A stretch of 64,000 nucleotides of DNA from Melastoma dodecandrum. Taxonomy: Eukaryota > Streptophyta > Magnoliopsida > Myrtales > Melastomataceae. Under the pieces are notes generated by a model. The model worked only from the letters and a program-made list of their open reading frames with translations, searched no databases and was not told the origin of the DNA. Location: positions 3,286,001 to 3,350,000 of the forward strand of contig JARUPY010000606.1 of NCBI GenBank assembly GCA_029817715.1, in the 5' to 3' direction. The position numbers and the translations under genes are program-made. Positions 21,922 through 38,377 of this stretch are shown in pieces. Each line of letters begins with the position of its first letter. Position 1 is the first letter of the stretch.

Positions 21922-24043
21922 CTTTCTCTAACCCACCTCGATGCAAATGAGCCACAAACACACAACAGGGTTTGTGTGTGTGTATATATGTTGTTGCAGG
22001 AGGTGGAGAAAGACTTTAAAAGGGATGATGATGGACAGTTAACTGATTGTAATAATTTAGTTGGGACATCTATAAATGCCATCAATCTTCTTTCCCCAAC
22101 TAATAAGTCATCAAAGTGTACGTCAATTCCAACTTTTTGGAGGGCTCCTAAATAATAATAATAGCAAGCGAGCCCATCACGAGCATCACAGTCACATGTC
22201 CAAACATATCAAACAACAAAGCCATATTCCACTCTGGTTAATGATAGAGTTCGAAGCTTAGGCCATTGTTGGCATGTCGAGGGAGTCGCGCGAGAGCATG
22301 TGTCGGTAGGTGATTGGATGGCGAGGTTGCCCCCATCCATGCATCATACTAAAAAAAAAAAAGGCAAGGGGACCTCAGTCGGTGATTTTCGCAGCCTTCA
22401 CCATACATCCACCATATCCTTCAGTCCTCCCGATGATGATGGTGGAGGGGACCGACCTCTTTTGTTATCTTTCTCCTAAGAAAACGGGAGCTGCCAAAAG
22501 ACCCCCATTTGGTCTTCTCTCCCCCATTTGGTCCCCTCTAGGTGTCCGGCCCTCTTCACCTTTCAACCTCGGACATTTAAATTAATTGTCTCGGATAAAT
22601 TCCCGTTGTGAGATTCATACATTTTTCTTTTAGGAATTGTTCTTACATATATAAGATATGTAGTTTTTTTTTTATATATGTCCAGTCCGTGCAATTTTTT
22701 GTGATTCTTTACCTATCATGCTGTTATTATTCTTATATGTAATGTAATGGTGATGATTTCGTACGTGTTGAACGTAGTAATTTTGCATGGAATTGAATTA
22801 TCTTCTTGATATTAAGCATCATATAATTAAGCAATTGAAGATAATGATGATAAAAAAAAACCCGTATTACATTTGTATATGCATTCAATTATATTAGCAT
22901 TAGGTTAGGGCACCTAAAGCTTTACGATGGGATGATAAGTATTATTATGCATTACAAACACCGAGACATTTATTAACCCTCTCATAAATTGGTCTTCATT
23001 ACTTTAATAGTTTCTTAACGCCGAAAAAGGCAATTAATACAGTAAATTATGGCTAAAAGGAGGAAGACATTATTTCGAAAGGTGTTACAATTGTGAGTCG
23101 TGGTTAATATGTCAATTACACTTGCTCGCTATCAATGAACAATGTAGTAACATCGTGTATGATGAAGTTATCATTAAATAGACAAAGCCGATTACAAGTG
23201 AGATCAATACTTTTCTGATAATAGTTGCCTTTTTACATTGGGTCGAAGGCTATATAATCCAGACTTTTGCATGTTTATTGTTAACGTGATGTAGAAAACA
23301 CTGATTATCCATCCTTTCTACATTTTGTTGCCCTAATTGCATATATGCTAAACTTAGTTTTTCCCTTACATGCCGGATGTTGGATGCATACATAAATTGC
23401 AAAGAAATCCACGTTATGCCAAAAAGAAATCATTCTCACTCGTAAAAATGGCCAAAGATGTCATTCCAATTCAGCGTGAAGGGGTGTTAAATTGAAAATA
23501 TAAAGTATATCACGCCTTCGACCAACGGTTCTTTTCTTTTAGAAAAGTTGATGTCAGTTCGTCCTAACTTTTTCAATTACATTTCCTTTATGGAGACAGA
23601 TTCGTAGGATGGAGAATTTTTACGGCTGCCACTTCACTTTCCGCATCTTCAAATTTTAAGCGTATGCTTTGCCTGAGTTGCCAGCGACATAGACAACTAG
23701 GCTGCCACCGTCACCCTTGATGGTGAACAGGGGTGCCTGAGAGTGGAGCCACCAGAATAAGGAATGATGGAGATGGAGTTGCAACCAAGAGTCCTTATCT
23801 TGGTTGTTTTTTAGAATGTTGAATAGAAGAACACATCGAATCTTAATGGGGAGGGTTTTCTGTCTTGTTATTTTGTAGCCGGGCTTGGATATTGTCACAA
23901 GGAATGGATTTGGTGTATTTTTGCAGTGATGTTCAAACGGGGTTTTTCTTTACTCAACACTTGACAGTCTCCAGACGCCCAAAATTCCAAAAACGGTGAT
24001 CCTAGGACAGAAAATAAAAGCTTGTTGCAAAAAACTAAACGGG
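21922..24043. other. AT-rich intergenic region
   Basis: The stretch 21960-22000 has a GT/TA microsatellite (near 21971-21990) in the 5' flank of the protease gene. From about 22600 to 23650 the DNA is AT-rich with no long ORF. The stretch 23650-24043 is the 3' UTR side of coatomer delta. I see no gene, tRNA or recognisable transposon ends. Confidence 0.45.
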
Positions 24044-27485
<3,442 letters not shown>

Positions 27486-28129
27486 CTTTGTCCCGTTGAC
27501 GAGGCACTGACACCCACGTCTACTATTTGCAGCGGGACAAATCGATCTGTTGGCACAAATAGGAATGACGGCAGTCAGCAAGACTCGCGGAGCTGAACGA
27601 AAGATCAATATCAACCCCAAGGAGGCCGCCCAGATCAAACTACAGAGTTTAAAACCATCTACCGCCCCTTGACCGATGAGGATAACTGTAATTGGACTGA
27701 TATAAAGATAGCAGAACGAGATCCTATTAGCTAAATCGCACCGAAAGAAATCTCGTAAACCGACGAGATCGAGCGACGGAAGCAGGGATCAGTAATAACA
27801 CGACCCCGATTCGATTACCTCTCTCTGGGATCTCCTCGTACGGTCAGGGGAGATCGTCGGGGATGAGGGATGACGGGGGCCCACCAATCCGAGCTGCGAA
27901 CTCAACGCCAGGAGGTCGAAGAAGAACTGCAGCAAACAAGGCTCTCGTGGGGATTCAGAAAAAGCCCATCTGAGCGTATGGGCCGATAGGGAATGATGTT
28001 GGGATGACATTCATGGCAAAAAGGCTGGGCCTTTGATTCACTCCGTCGTCTTCTTCGTCATCGTCGTCCAGAAGATCTTCGAAATCGACGCCGACAGAGG
28101 AAGCTGATTCAATCGACCCGATCGGGGGG
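27486..28129. promoter_or_regulatory. Bidirectional promoter region between COPD (-) and a membrane-protein gene (+)
   Basis: Only 644 bases separate the two start codons. The region must also hold the 5' leaders of both genes; the COPD leader ends with the ATG at 27483-27485. It is GC-rich near 27830-28129 and has no obvious TATA box, as is common for divergent housekeeping pairs. Confidence 0.5.
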
Positions 28130-29080
28130 ATGGATCTGGAACCGGAGCAGCTGCAGTACCTGAGGATACCGTCGATCCTGAGGGAGTCGGTGGGGATCCC
28201 GGGTCGATCCCCGCGAACCTTCTTCCTGATAACCCTAACCCTGGTGTTCCCCCTCTCGTTCGCCATCCTCGCCCACTCCCTCTTCACCCACCCACTCCTC
28301 TCCCACCTCTCCTCCCGATCCCTATCCCATGACCTGACCCTCATCCTCACCTTCCAGTCCTTCTACCTCCTATTCCTCTTCACCTTCTCCCTCCTCTCCA
28401 CGGCCTCCATCGTCTTCTCCGTTGCCTCCCTCTACTCCTCCAAGCCCCTCTCCTTCTCTTCCGCCCTCTCCTCCATTCCATCCATCTTCCGCCGCCTCTT
28501 TCTCACCTTCCTATGGGTTGCCCTCCTCATGATCGCCTACAACATCGTCCTCGTCGCCTTCTTTGTCGTCCTCCTCATCGGCCTCGACGACAACAATCCC
28601 CTCCTCGTCCTCCTCTCCCTCTCTGTCATCCTCTTCCTCTTCCTAGGCGTCCACGTCTACATCACAGCCCTCTGGCACCTGGCCAGCGTCGTCTCGGTGC
28701 TGGAGCCCGTTTATGGCCTTGCCGCCATGAGGAAGAGCTACGAGCTCCTGAAGGGCAGGGTCTGGATGGGGTGGTTGCTCGTGTTCTGGTACCTGTTTAT
28801 ATGCGGGGTGATCAACGGTTTATTCGGCGGAGTGGTGGTCCACGGCGACGAGTACGGCTACGGTATCTTCATGAGGATCTTGGTGGGTGGATTACTGGTG
28901 GGAATGCTGGTGATGGTGAACTTGATAGGGCTGCTGGTGCAGAGCGTGTTCTACTACGTGTGTAAGAGTTATCACCACCAGAGCATTGATAAGCTTGCGC
29001 TGAACGATCATCTGGGTGGATACCTCGGTGAGTATGTGCCACTGAAGAGTAGCATTCAGATGGAGAACCTGGACATGTGA
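28130..29080 (+). CDS. Plant multi-pass membrane protein (At4g19950/At1g31130-like)
   Basis: Single exon, 316 aa, start MDLEPEQLQYLRIPSILRES, typical for this plant family. About six hydrophobic segments are visible: near residues 30-48, 78-105, 120-150 (two close helices), 155-180, 210-232 and 243-270. The family is annotated only as transmembrane proteins of unknown function. In the first half nearly every third codon position is C (CTC, TCC runs), and this fades toward the 3' end. Divergently paired with coatomer delta. Confidence 0.85.
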   Translation: MDLEPEQLQYLRIPSILRESVGIPGRSPRTFFLITLTLVFPLSFAILAHSLFTHPLLSHLSSRSLSHDLTLILTFQSFYLLFLFTFSLLSTASIVFSVASLYSSKPLSFSSALSSIPSIFRRLFLTFLWVALLMIAYNIVLVAFFVVLLIGLDDNNPLLVLLSLSVILFLFLGVHVYITALWHLASVVSVLEPVYGLAAMRKSYELLKGRVWMGWLLVFWYLFICGVINGLFGGVVVHGDEYGYGIFMRILVGGLLVGMLVMVNLIGLLVQSVFYYVCKSYHHQSIDKLALNDHLGGYLGEYVPLKSSIQMENLDM

Positions 29081-31187
29081 ACGCAATAGTGATATGATCC
29101 CACGATCCCGTATTCGGCTGGCATTGTGCCGATGAACCTGGTAATGGCGGCCTCTGTCATGTGTGTATTAGAAAAGGTTTGATGCCAGTGGCAGGCAGCA
29201 GGATTAGCAAGTAACTTCGTCCTTGTACCAGAGTTCTTCTCCATGAAGACTATCAAGTGTTTTTACTGGAAACTCCAATGAGATTGCACGTGTTAATAAA
29301 AGTGATTACATTACAATTCAGGTTGTCCCTTGTCGATGCGCTTAGTGTGGCTGTTCTTCCATGTGTGATTATGTTATTCTAGTTCCTGTGATTTTGCAAA
29401 AATTCTTTTATCAACCAGTTTGGGATTCAGAGATCTGATGTTTGCACTACCGAGTTGATTGCATGTTTAACGATGAGGTATGTTTCGAAAAAAGTAAGTA
29501 CTTTTAAAATTGTTGAAATAATATCCCAAAGTCATTGAAATAATGAAAACTTTATAAGGAATTGAAACTTTATAATTTCGATTTCAAGGAAACATTAAGA
29601 TGATACAGGAAATCGGAACTATAGTCAAATTGAAAATCTGAACTTTAAGTTCGATATTGAATTAACTCAAACGTATAAATTCCGCATATCCTGATTTGAA
29701 AATTTTTCCAATTACTTTGGAACTAAAGTACTGGATTAATCTGTTACATCTTGATCCAGGTGTAAGCAGGCCCTTTTTAGCGAGCAAAAGGACATCGATT
29801 TCCATGTTCCGACAAAGGCTAGTTTGAATGGAACACCATGTGACTCACTTGTCCTAATTCGACACATGAAGACTTAAACAGGACTTGGAGTCACGTGGAT
29901 GACTCCTGTCTCTGTTGCTGTTTTTTTGGTCTTCATGCTAATAGATGACTCACTCATTATGGTGTCCCGATGGTCGCGGGGGAATTAAGACTGATCCGTT
30001 TCCAGGGGTTGGGAAAGAAATTCCATTTCGGGCAACGAATCAACATCGCCATCTCTCTTTAGTTTTGGATTTTCAAGCTTGTAAGGTTAAACCCCAGTTG
30101 CTTCAGTCATGTTTTCTTTTTGCTGGGCTTGTGTGATTCTAATCTGATCTGGGGAGTAGGATGTGTCCTGGCTTTGCTGTTGTTTGTGTGGTCGTAATGC
30201 TGAACCGAGGGCCAAAAGTCAGTCATCGGGTTGATCGATGGATCGACGATCATGGTAATGGACAGGCAACCATGGATGGCTCGGGAGATAGTCCTCCGCT
30301 TTCTGGATTTTGTGGAGTAACTAATATTCTTGAATTTATGGCGTTGGTTGTGAAAAACTTGCTCTGACCTGAAAGGAATACGAGTCCAGGCACATGACCA
30401 TTTTCCCTTTTTTTGCTTCTAAAGCTAACCCTTTTACCCCAAGAAGGGTCTGGTCCTATCTGTGTGTGGGTGTGTGTTTTGCTACCTCGGTTGTGGGGCA
30501 ATGCGCACTTTTCACGGGAATTCAGGTCTTGGGGAAGGGGGATCTGTTTCTTATTCTTGATGAGATAACAACAAGCGGTGCAGTCGTTCCTTGAGGGACT
30601 CCCACCCCTTGACAAGAGGGAAAGAAACCAAAGGGACACAACAACTGCAATCTGGGATTGCTTTTCTTTCTCTTATTCATAATGCAGTTTGTTCGGAGAA
30701 GGGTACCTGCTCCTTTCTTTTCTGGGTTCTTTTGTTTCGTTATTCCAATGGAATGGCATCGGTTTGATTAATCTGATCTGATGGTGATTGTAGCTGCCGC
30801 ATTCTGATCGATTTTGTCAGTGAGATCACAATAGGGATCCTTGAAACGTGTTGATTGTTTTTTATATCATAGCAGATCGACACGGATTCATTACAATGTC
30901 TCAGATTCGTTCTGTATATTTATAGCGCTAGAATATTTTTTATTATCTAGTTTTGATTCTAGAGATGATTTCAACCCAGATAAATGCATAGCCTTGTTAG
31001 GCCTGCATCATAATGTTCCTCTCTTCTCCATATTTAAGGATCAATATAAGTGGCTTCTTTCAGATTAGAGAGCCAGCAAGTTGCTGTTTCTGGCTTACAG
31101 AATGTTTTAGGGAAATCTGCTGTGCCAAGGAAGGGGTGTTGGCAAATACTTAGCTGAACGGGATAGTAATTCTGGGCAGATTAGCAC
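29081..31187. other. Intergenic and probable KUP leader
   Basis: The stretch 29081-29330 is the 3' UTR of the membrane-protein gene. The stretch 29480-29750 is AT-rich. The stretch 30100-31187 is likely promoter and spliced 5' leader of the potassium transporter, with T-rich intron-like DNA near 30660-30990. Short ORFs here lack any family resemblance. Confidence 0.4.
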
Positions 31188-34100
31188 ATGACTCCAGCAG
31201 AACATCATGGACTCGGAAAGCGCAATAACGTCTGGGCTCTGGACCAGGAAATTGATCATCCCATGGATAAAGAGGCTGAGACGCTTCGAGACGAGAATAG
31301 GCAAAAGGTAGTAACTGTAATGATTTTGCATCTTTTCCGTTAACCTACCATTGCACGATGAGTCGTCGTCTTCCCATGACAATCTGGTGTGCGCCCCCTA
31401 GAGATGAGAAGTGCCTGATAAAGCATTTACCTATAGCTTGTCGCCCTTTTAACCTATTTCACCCGTTCTCCTCCAGAAAATCTCGGCATGGTTAATCCTC
31501 CGGCTCGCCTTCCAGAGCCTTGGTGTAGTATTCGGAGATTTAGGCACATCTCCACTATATGTTTTTTATAATACCTTCCCGCGAGGGATTCAGGACCCGG
31601 AGGACGTGATCGGGGCGTTGTCTCTCATCATATACTCCTTGACACTCATACCTCTTATTAAGTACGTCTACATTGTTTCCAGAGCAAATGATGGAGGCCA
31701 AGGTAAAAACAGGCATTGTCGTAACTTCTCTTTAGTCCTAAACTCTTAAGAAAGTGAATTACTGAATATATATGTCCGTCGCCTCAGAAGATTATCATTG
31801 TGCGTCGACATCAAGCTGTGACCCCCCATAAATTTGATTATAGTGCGATTTGTTCATATCTGCAATGTCCAACCTTGTTCTGCTTTCTCGAAAATCTCTT
31901 CCCTTTCTGAAATACAACATACTTATTTGTAATTCAACGCAGGGGGAACATTTGCTCTGTATTCTTTGCTTTGCCGTCATGCGAATATAAAAACTATCCG
32001 CAACCAAGATTGGACTGACGATGAGGTAACGACTTATAGCCGCGTCACATTTGGCGAGAAGTCTGTTGCTGCAAAAACGAAGAGATGGCTGGAGAGCAAA
32101 TTGTCCCGGAAGAGGGCTCTTCTTATCGTCGTCCTCATCGGTTCTTGCATGGTTATTGGCGATGGAATCCTCACTCCAGCTATATCAGGTTATTGCACAT
32201 CTAAGATAATATCCACTTCTGGAAATTCCATCGTCTTGTCAAATTCGTTTATTCCTGAGCATATGTTCTAAATTTCTAGTCCTTCACCAGTTCTTTCAGC
32301 TACTGGGGGAATAAAATTGGACCACCCAAAAATGAGTGATGGTAAGGTTTTCAACTCTCTCGTGTTTGCTTTCCCCGTACTAGTTCTTAACGTTGGCTGA
32401 CATCTGTAACATCTGATTCGTTCTTCCAGAGGTGGTGGTTCTTGTTTCGGTCGTCATACTGATTGGATTGTTCAGTATACAACAGTATGGTACAGATACC
32501 ATTGCTTGGCTTTGTGCACCAGTGGTGCTTATTTGGTTCCTTGTGATTGGAGGCATCGGTGCTTATAATATATGGAAATACGATCCCAGTGTTCTGAAGG
32601 CTTTTTCACCTCTTTACATATACCGTTACTTTAAGAGGGGAGGAGTCGATGGATGGACATCTCTAGGTGGTATAATGCTCAGTATAACAGGTAGACCTTG
32701 CCTTATGAATCGGAAGTCGTCTTTTCCCTGCCTTCATTTCAGAGCACTACTAGTCAGACATGTCTATCGAGTTGGATCCAAAGACAGGCAACCTCATTCT
32801 AACATTTCTTGCAAAACGCTGACAGGCACTGAGGCTGTTTTTGCCGATCTATCACATTTTCCAGTGTCGGCCATACAACTTTCTTTCACTGTCGTGGTTT
32901 TCCCTTCCCTTCTTTTGGCCTACTCTGGACAGGCCGCCTACCTCATGAAGAACAGTAATCACGTGGTTGATGCCTTCTACCGTTCTATTCCAGGTACAAT
33001 CGGAGTATGAATGGTGTTTCCAAGTATTTCATGCAAGTTAGGTCACTCACGTTGGATTTTCACATTTAGATAAGATGCACCTTATCTTGATTGTGGGTGG
33101 TTTGCTTCTTGATTTACATACAGAGAGCATATACTGGCCAGTTTTCCTGATTGCTACTGCAGCAGCCATTGTTGCCAGTCAAGCAACGATATCTGCGACG
33201 TTTTCATTGATTAAGCAGGCCCTTGCAATGAGCTGCTTCCCGAGGGTCAAAGTCGTCCATACATCGAATAGGTCCCGCCATCAAATATACATCCCCGACA
33301 TTAATTGGATCCTCATGCTTCTTTGCGTATCTGTCACGGCTGGGTTTAGGAACCAAACACAAATCGGAAATGCTTCCGGTAAGCATCATATGCATGGAGA
33401 CTGTTCCTCAGAGACATGCCTATGCGTATGTTACTCATGGTGTTATATTTCCTCTAATGCTTCTCATGATCTCATTGACAGGTACTGCTGTGGCAGGCGT
33501 CATGCTTGTCACCACCTTTTTGATGATTTTCGTCATGTTATTGGTGTGGAGGTGCCACTGGATTTGGGTATTTATATTCTCAGTATTGTCATTGGTCGTG
33601 GAGGGCACGTACTTCTCTGCGGTACTATTCAAGATCGATCAAGGTGGATGGGTTCCACTGGCGATCGCTGCGGCATTTTTCATGATAATGTATGTCTGGC
33701 ATTACGGCGCAGTAAAACGTTACGAGTATGAGATACACAGCAAGGTTTCAATGGCATGGATTCTCAGTTTAGGTCCTAGTTTAGGTCTCGTGCGCGTTCC
33801 TGGAGTTGGGCTGGTTTACACTGAGCTGGCGAGTGGCGTCCCTCATATTTTCTCGCACTTCATCACCAACTTACCTGCTATTCATTCCGTCGTCGTGTTC
33901 GTCTGCTTGAAGTATCTTTCCGTGTCCACTGTCCCAGAAGAAGAGAGATTCCTCATCAGGAGGATAGGACCAAAGACGTTCCACATGTTCCGATGTGTTG
34001 TGAGATATGGTTACAGTGACTTGCACAAGAAAGATGACGATTTCGAGGAAAAACTGTTTGAGAGCCTCCATATGTACGTCCGGGTCGAGTATCTGATGGA

Positions 34101-34527
34101 AGATTGTTCCTGCACTGAGAACAGCTTATATAGCCCTGGAATTGAACAGTTGAGTTCAAGGGAGCTGCAACCCGAGAGTAACGGGGGCACCCTCTCCTCC
34201 ATTGTGGATGCAACAATCACCTCGGTGGAGTCGATCGTTCCATTGGGCTCCCCAGAACTCGGAACCAACAGCCTGAGGCCATCCAACCAAGGGGCGCGCG
34301 AGGACAGGTCCAACGACCTGGAGTTCTTGAGGAGGTGTAGGGACGCAGGGGTAGTGCACATAATGGGGAATACGGTGATTAGGGCGAGGAGGGAATCACA
34401 TTTCATGAAGAAGTTAACGGTGGACTTCGCTTACGCCTTCCTCAGGAAGATGTGCAGGGAGAACAGCGTGATATTCAATGTGCCACATGAGAGCCTGTTG
34501 AATGTTGGCCAGATATTCTATGTGTAG
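31188..34527 (+). CDS. HAK/KUP/KT potassium transporter
   Basis: Exons: 31188-31307, 31477-31702, 31943-32188, 32291-32341, 32430-32690, 32826-32993, 33124-33378, 33482-34527. Total 2373 nt, 790 aa, normal for the family. Signature segments in order: [109 protein letters not shown]. It would be a 10-14 helix plasma- or endo-membrane K+ carrier with a cytosolic C-terminal half ending [12 protein letters not shown]. Wording resembles group II (KUP2/KUP6-like) more than HAK5. The acceptor at 32290 was chosen over one a few bases upstream because the latter gives a stop. Confidence 0.93.
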
Positions 34528-34970
34528 TATTGAGGATGTTCAGACACCCAACCAAGTTTTGAAAGACATTGCTCAGCTATTGATTGCCTTAACCCAGTTT
34601 TTCTTTCTGGGTTTCGTTTTTTCTTTTACAAGGATGATTCCCCTGATTTGTTAGTAGGATGACTTCGACCGGTTTCATCTGCAACATCAACAACAACAAC
34701 ACCACCTCCTGCTGCCTTCTGATCTGATCCCTTTTCTTTCTGCATTCTCATGGTACAAACTCACTTAAAATATTCTTCTAACTCAAATTCACTTGCTATG
34801 TCTGGCAGGGACACAGTTTGTGGGGAAATTACATGATGAGTGCCTAATCCTAATCTTAATCCTAATCCCTTTGTGCGGAAAAGGTCTTGTCTGTATAAAA
34901 GAAGGTTGGCCAACGTGCAGAAGGCATCGATCTGAAGGCACCCTTCTTCAAAAAGTGGCCAACGAAGTGT
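34528..34970. other. Convergent 3' flanks
   Basis: KUP 3' UTR (34528 to about 34760) and the 3' flank of the minus-strand gene ending at 34971. There is a near-direct repeat of CCTAATC near 34846-34867. No gene. Confidence 0.45.
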
Positions 34971-35342
34971 TTAGTGAGACACTGCCAGCACTGGGGGGGT
35001 GGAAGGCGTGGCGGCGGCGGCGGAGGCTGCTGCTGTTGTTGTCGGCCTCGTGAGGAACCTGTTCGTGAAGGTGCAGAACCTGTAGTAATCCTCGTAGTTG
35101 CCTCCCCGTCCACCCGAGTCGAAGTTGAGCGCGTAACTCAGAGGATCGTACCTACACTGGAACGAAGCTTGCCTCATGTTCCTGCTCCTGCCTTTTCCCG
35201 CCACCAATTTCCTGCACTTGTTCAGCGTCATGACCAGCTTCGCCAAGCAAGAGCAGCCACGACTCCTGCAGGACGATGGCGATGACGCGGCTGGGCAACC
35301 AACGACAGAGCAGGAACCGGGTGCGGCTTCACCGGGGCCCAT
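34971..35342 (-). CDS. Small plant-specific basic protein (stress-induced-protein-related type)
   Basis: 123 aa from the ATG at 35342 (MGPGEAAPGSCSVVG). The recognisable part is LVMTLNKCRKLVAGKGRSRN followed by FQCRYDPLSYALNFDSG and YEDYYRFCTFTNRFLTRP. That FQCxYDPLSYxxNFD block is shared by a family of small angiosperm proteins loosely labelled stress-induced; biochemical function is unknown. The N-terminus is Cys/Ser-rich and the C-terminus is Ala/Thr-rich. An upstream in-frame extension exists, but the ATG at 35342 gives the usual length. Confidence 0.75.
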   Translation of the reverse strand: MGPGEAAPGSCSVVGCPAASSPSSCRSRGCSCLAKLVMTLNKCRKLVAGKGRSRNMRQASFQCRYDPLSYALNFDSGGRGGNYEDYYRFCTFTNRFLTRPTTTAAASAAAATPSTPPVLAVSH

Positions 35343-36646
35343 GACAATAGTGTTAGACGAAGTGAGGAAGACGGGAAAGGGGGTGGGGGGGGAAAGAGGG
35401 GGAAAAGTGCAGAACAATCCTGGGATTTAAATAAAGGAGTAGATCCGGGATGTATGTTTGGGGATGGTGTTTCATTCTGTTGATGTAAGAAGATGAGGTT
35501 GGTACGAGGTGAAATAAAAAATGAATCAATGCCCAGACCCTGTTTTAATCTCGTGGGTAGATTGGACAAATTTCAGTTCCCCTAGAAAGTTTTTATTGGG
35601 GGAGCCACCCAGTCCCAGCCAGGTTCATTCTTCTTCTTTGGGTGATAAAAAGAGCTTAAAGAATTCAGGGGCGCGGCACACACCAGACACTTTCGGCCGA
35701 AAAAAGGAAGGCGATCGTATAAATACCCACCACCACGATCCATCATCACACCCTTTCCTGTCCCGTGGCCTTTGTTCCTCGGCAAAAACGCCATCTCCCC
35801 CCTTGAAACAGGGGAAGCTGTCTTCTTTCGATTCCATCTCAGAAGTGATTGTATGAGTGTCACGACACCAGGCTTGCCGTGATGAAATCACCTTCAAGAT
35901 CTATCCGAGAAAGAACCAGGCAAGGGAATGCGAGAAGCTCTTTTCCGAGCTGGGCAGAAGCAGACAATGTTTGCCTTTGGACTGCTGTTTTTTTTTTCCG
36001 TTTTCTGGGGAAAATACTCAAGTTGAGGGGGTCAGCCCCTGCAACATGCACATGATGTCTGTCAGGCATCTGGAAATAAAAGATTAAAGAAAAGAAAAGC
36101 ATCTCCACTTGACCCACCGATCTGCAATTTCCCAGTGGGAAAATGTCAAGGAAATGATATACATACATAGGAGGGGTCCAAATTCAGGATGTGTCCTGAC
36201 CACAACATGCGGCATGAAACCATGGGAACTTTGAATTTAATATGGAAGAACATCGGAGGTTGGGGAAGTCTAGTTTTATGCGACCGAGTTTGACCATAGA
36301 CCACAGACAACTAGTCCTGATCACGTGGTGGATATGGGATTTGGTTTGATACGGTTTTAAGAAGAAGAACATGGGGCACCATGTGGGTTTGTGGAAGAAG
36401 AGACAAAAGGTTCCCCCCCTGCTCTGTATTCAAGGTTTAAATTAATCTCCACCTTGCATCCTTTGAGAATACAACACTAGGTATAGAAAATTCGAGCAAC
36501 ATGTACTATGGCATCGGAAAGAGAAGAAGATAAGGGTTAGCTGCTCACGGGTACGTGCCTCTTGTGCGAGGTCGCAGCAATATTCAGGAATACATCCCCA
36601 AAGTCGAGATGGGCCGTGGTATGTTCTTTCCTGCTCCTAGCCAGTT
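35343..36646. other. Intergenic region
   Basis: Holds the promoter of the small gene at 34971-35342 (a TTTAAATAAAGG-like element near 35426-35437) and the 3' flank of RNase H2 subunit B. Several ORFs of about 100 codons occur on both strands but none looks like a known protein. Confidence 0.4.
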
Positions 36647-38344
36647 TCAGCCGCTTTTTCTTGAAGACGCTCTGGTGAACATCTCTCTGATGTTCCGGGA
36701 ATCAGTCTCCAGTTTTACCTTCTTGGCTTGCTTTCCTCCCTTCACGGACTTGTTGACTACTTTGGCCTGCTCCAAAGCGAAAGAAATGGCATTAGTTCAG
36801 GTTCTGAGAAATGCTAGCTAGTGAAGAGTTTTGTTCCTTATTAACGCAGTCAAGCAAAATATTTTATGAAATAGGATATGTATTTTCAAAATTTCGACTA
36901 ATGCCAAGAAATCGACTTTGTATCTCGAGGAAAACGACCTAACAAGTTTTACAAAAGCCGATTTCCTTGTAGATCAAAATTGACCTTTGTAAGGTCGATT
37001 TCTTGACATTAGTAAATAAATTTTAAAACTTGATACCCTATTTCGCAAAATATTTTGCCGACTAAGGAACAAAGCTCCGCCAATGAAGGCTATCTAGGTG
37101 CATTCAACAAATTTCATAAGCACCTGAAAGACAGAGACCGATCCAGTGTCATCAATGCCAGAAGCAGCATGAAGTTTTTCTGAAGCAGCTGTCTCTCCTA
37201 TTTCGGCTGTCAAATTTAAACTACAAAGAAAGTATCGTGCCCTCTTAGAATTTTGTTAGAATCGCTTGCAGCAAACTCCTAAGATAGTCCGAGAGAAGTA
37301 CTTTAAGTTATCACATAGATGCTTAATCCAAGGTTCCTCAGTCAAGTACTCCCCCATTATGGCAACTGCATCTGCCACTGCAATATAAATGAAGAGGTCA
37401 GCATAGCAAAACCCTCTAAGTAAATCAAAGGAACCACTAAGGCCAGCAACATGTGTTATTTAATGCCAATGATGAAATCCCAGATACTAGAACTTACAGG
37501 TTTCTTTCTCAGATCGTGCAGCATAGTTTCTGTCCAAAGTAGCCAGGGTGTTCTTCAATTGGTGCGCCTGTGATAAGCAACCACCTAAAATTTACATAGC
37601 TAAATAATCATAGGACGAGAAATTAGACAGGAGACCCAAGATTTCTGAACACAGACCTTGCAAGACAACCAGCTTAGGACCTTGGTATCATCAAGCCTAA
37701 AAAATTGTGTCGATCCAATCTCTACACATAGAAAACACGGGGTAGATCAACACGTGGAAACTGTATTCAGCACGTAGAAAAAGGGAAGCACAGCACATTT
37801 TGAAACTTCAAATCACCTTTAACCTCACACACCACGTGCATAGACTTTTCCGCGGCAGAAACCAAACTGTGATATGCAGGAAAGCCGTCCACAAACATTA
37901 TCTCATCCAGTTGCCTGAACTTTCCGGGCTCGTCTCCTTTCTGGCATCATTAGGGAATGAAACAAGAAATCCAGTCTCCCAGACTCGATTTGAGCATAGT
38001 AAAGTGAAGTAAGGGGAACAAATGCATCATCATCACCTTCATTCGAGCATCCTCGAAGAGGGGCAACAACACAAATACCGGATCGACAGGGGTGGCCATG
38101 TAGAGACAACCGTCTGCGAAGCGCGAAACTCGGATAAGGGGGGGGGGGGGGGAGAGAGACACGGACGACGAGAGAGAGAGAGAGAGAGAGTTCAGGGAAA
38201 AAGAAAGGACCTTTGGAGACGTAATCACCAAGGAACCAAGACCCAAAACGCGACTTGAAGCGGTGAAGCTCGAGGAGGTTGCCGTGGGAGAAGAGATAGC
38301 AAGCAGACTGACCTAAACGGATTCATCGAGATGGGGGGACCCTT

Positions 38345-38377
<33 letters not shown>

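Noticed and set aside
22310..22585. 91-codon plus ORF
   Set aside because: It lies in AT-variable intergenic DNA, has an odd composition and no family resemblance.
28513..28965. 150-codon plus ORF, Arg/Pro-rich
   Set aside because: It is the alternate frame of the C-rich membrane-protein gene at 28130-29080, which has clear helices and a family-typical start.
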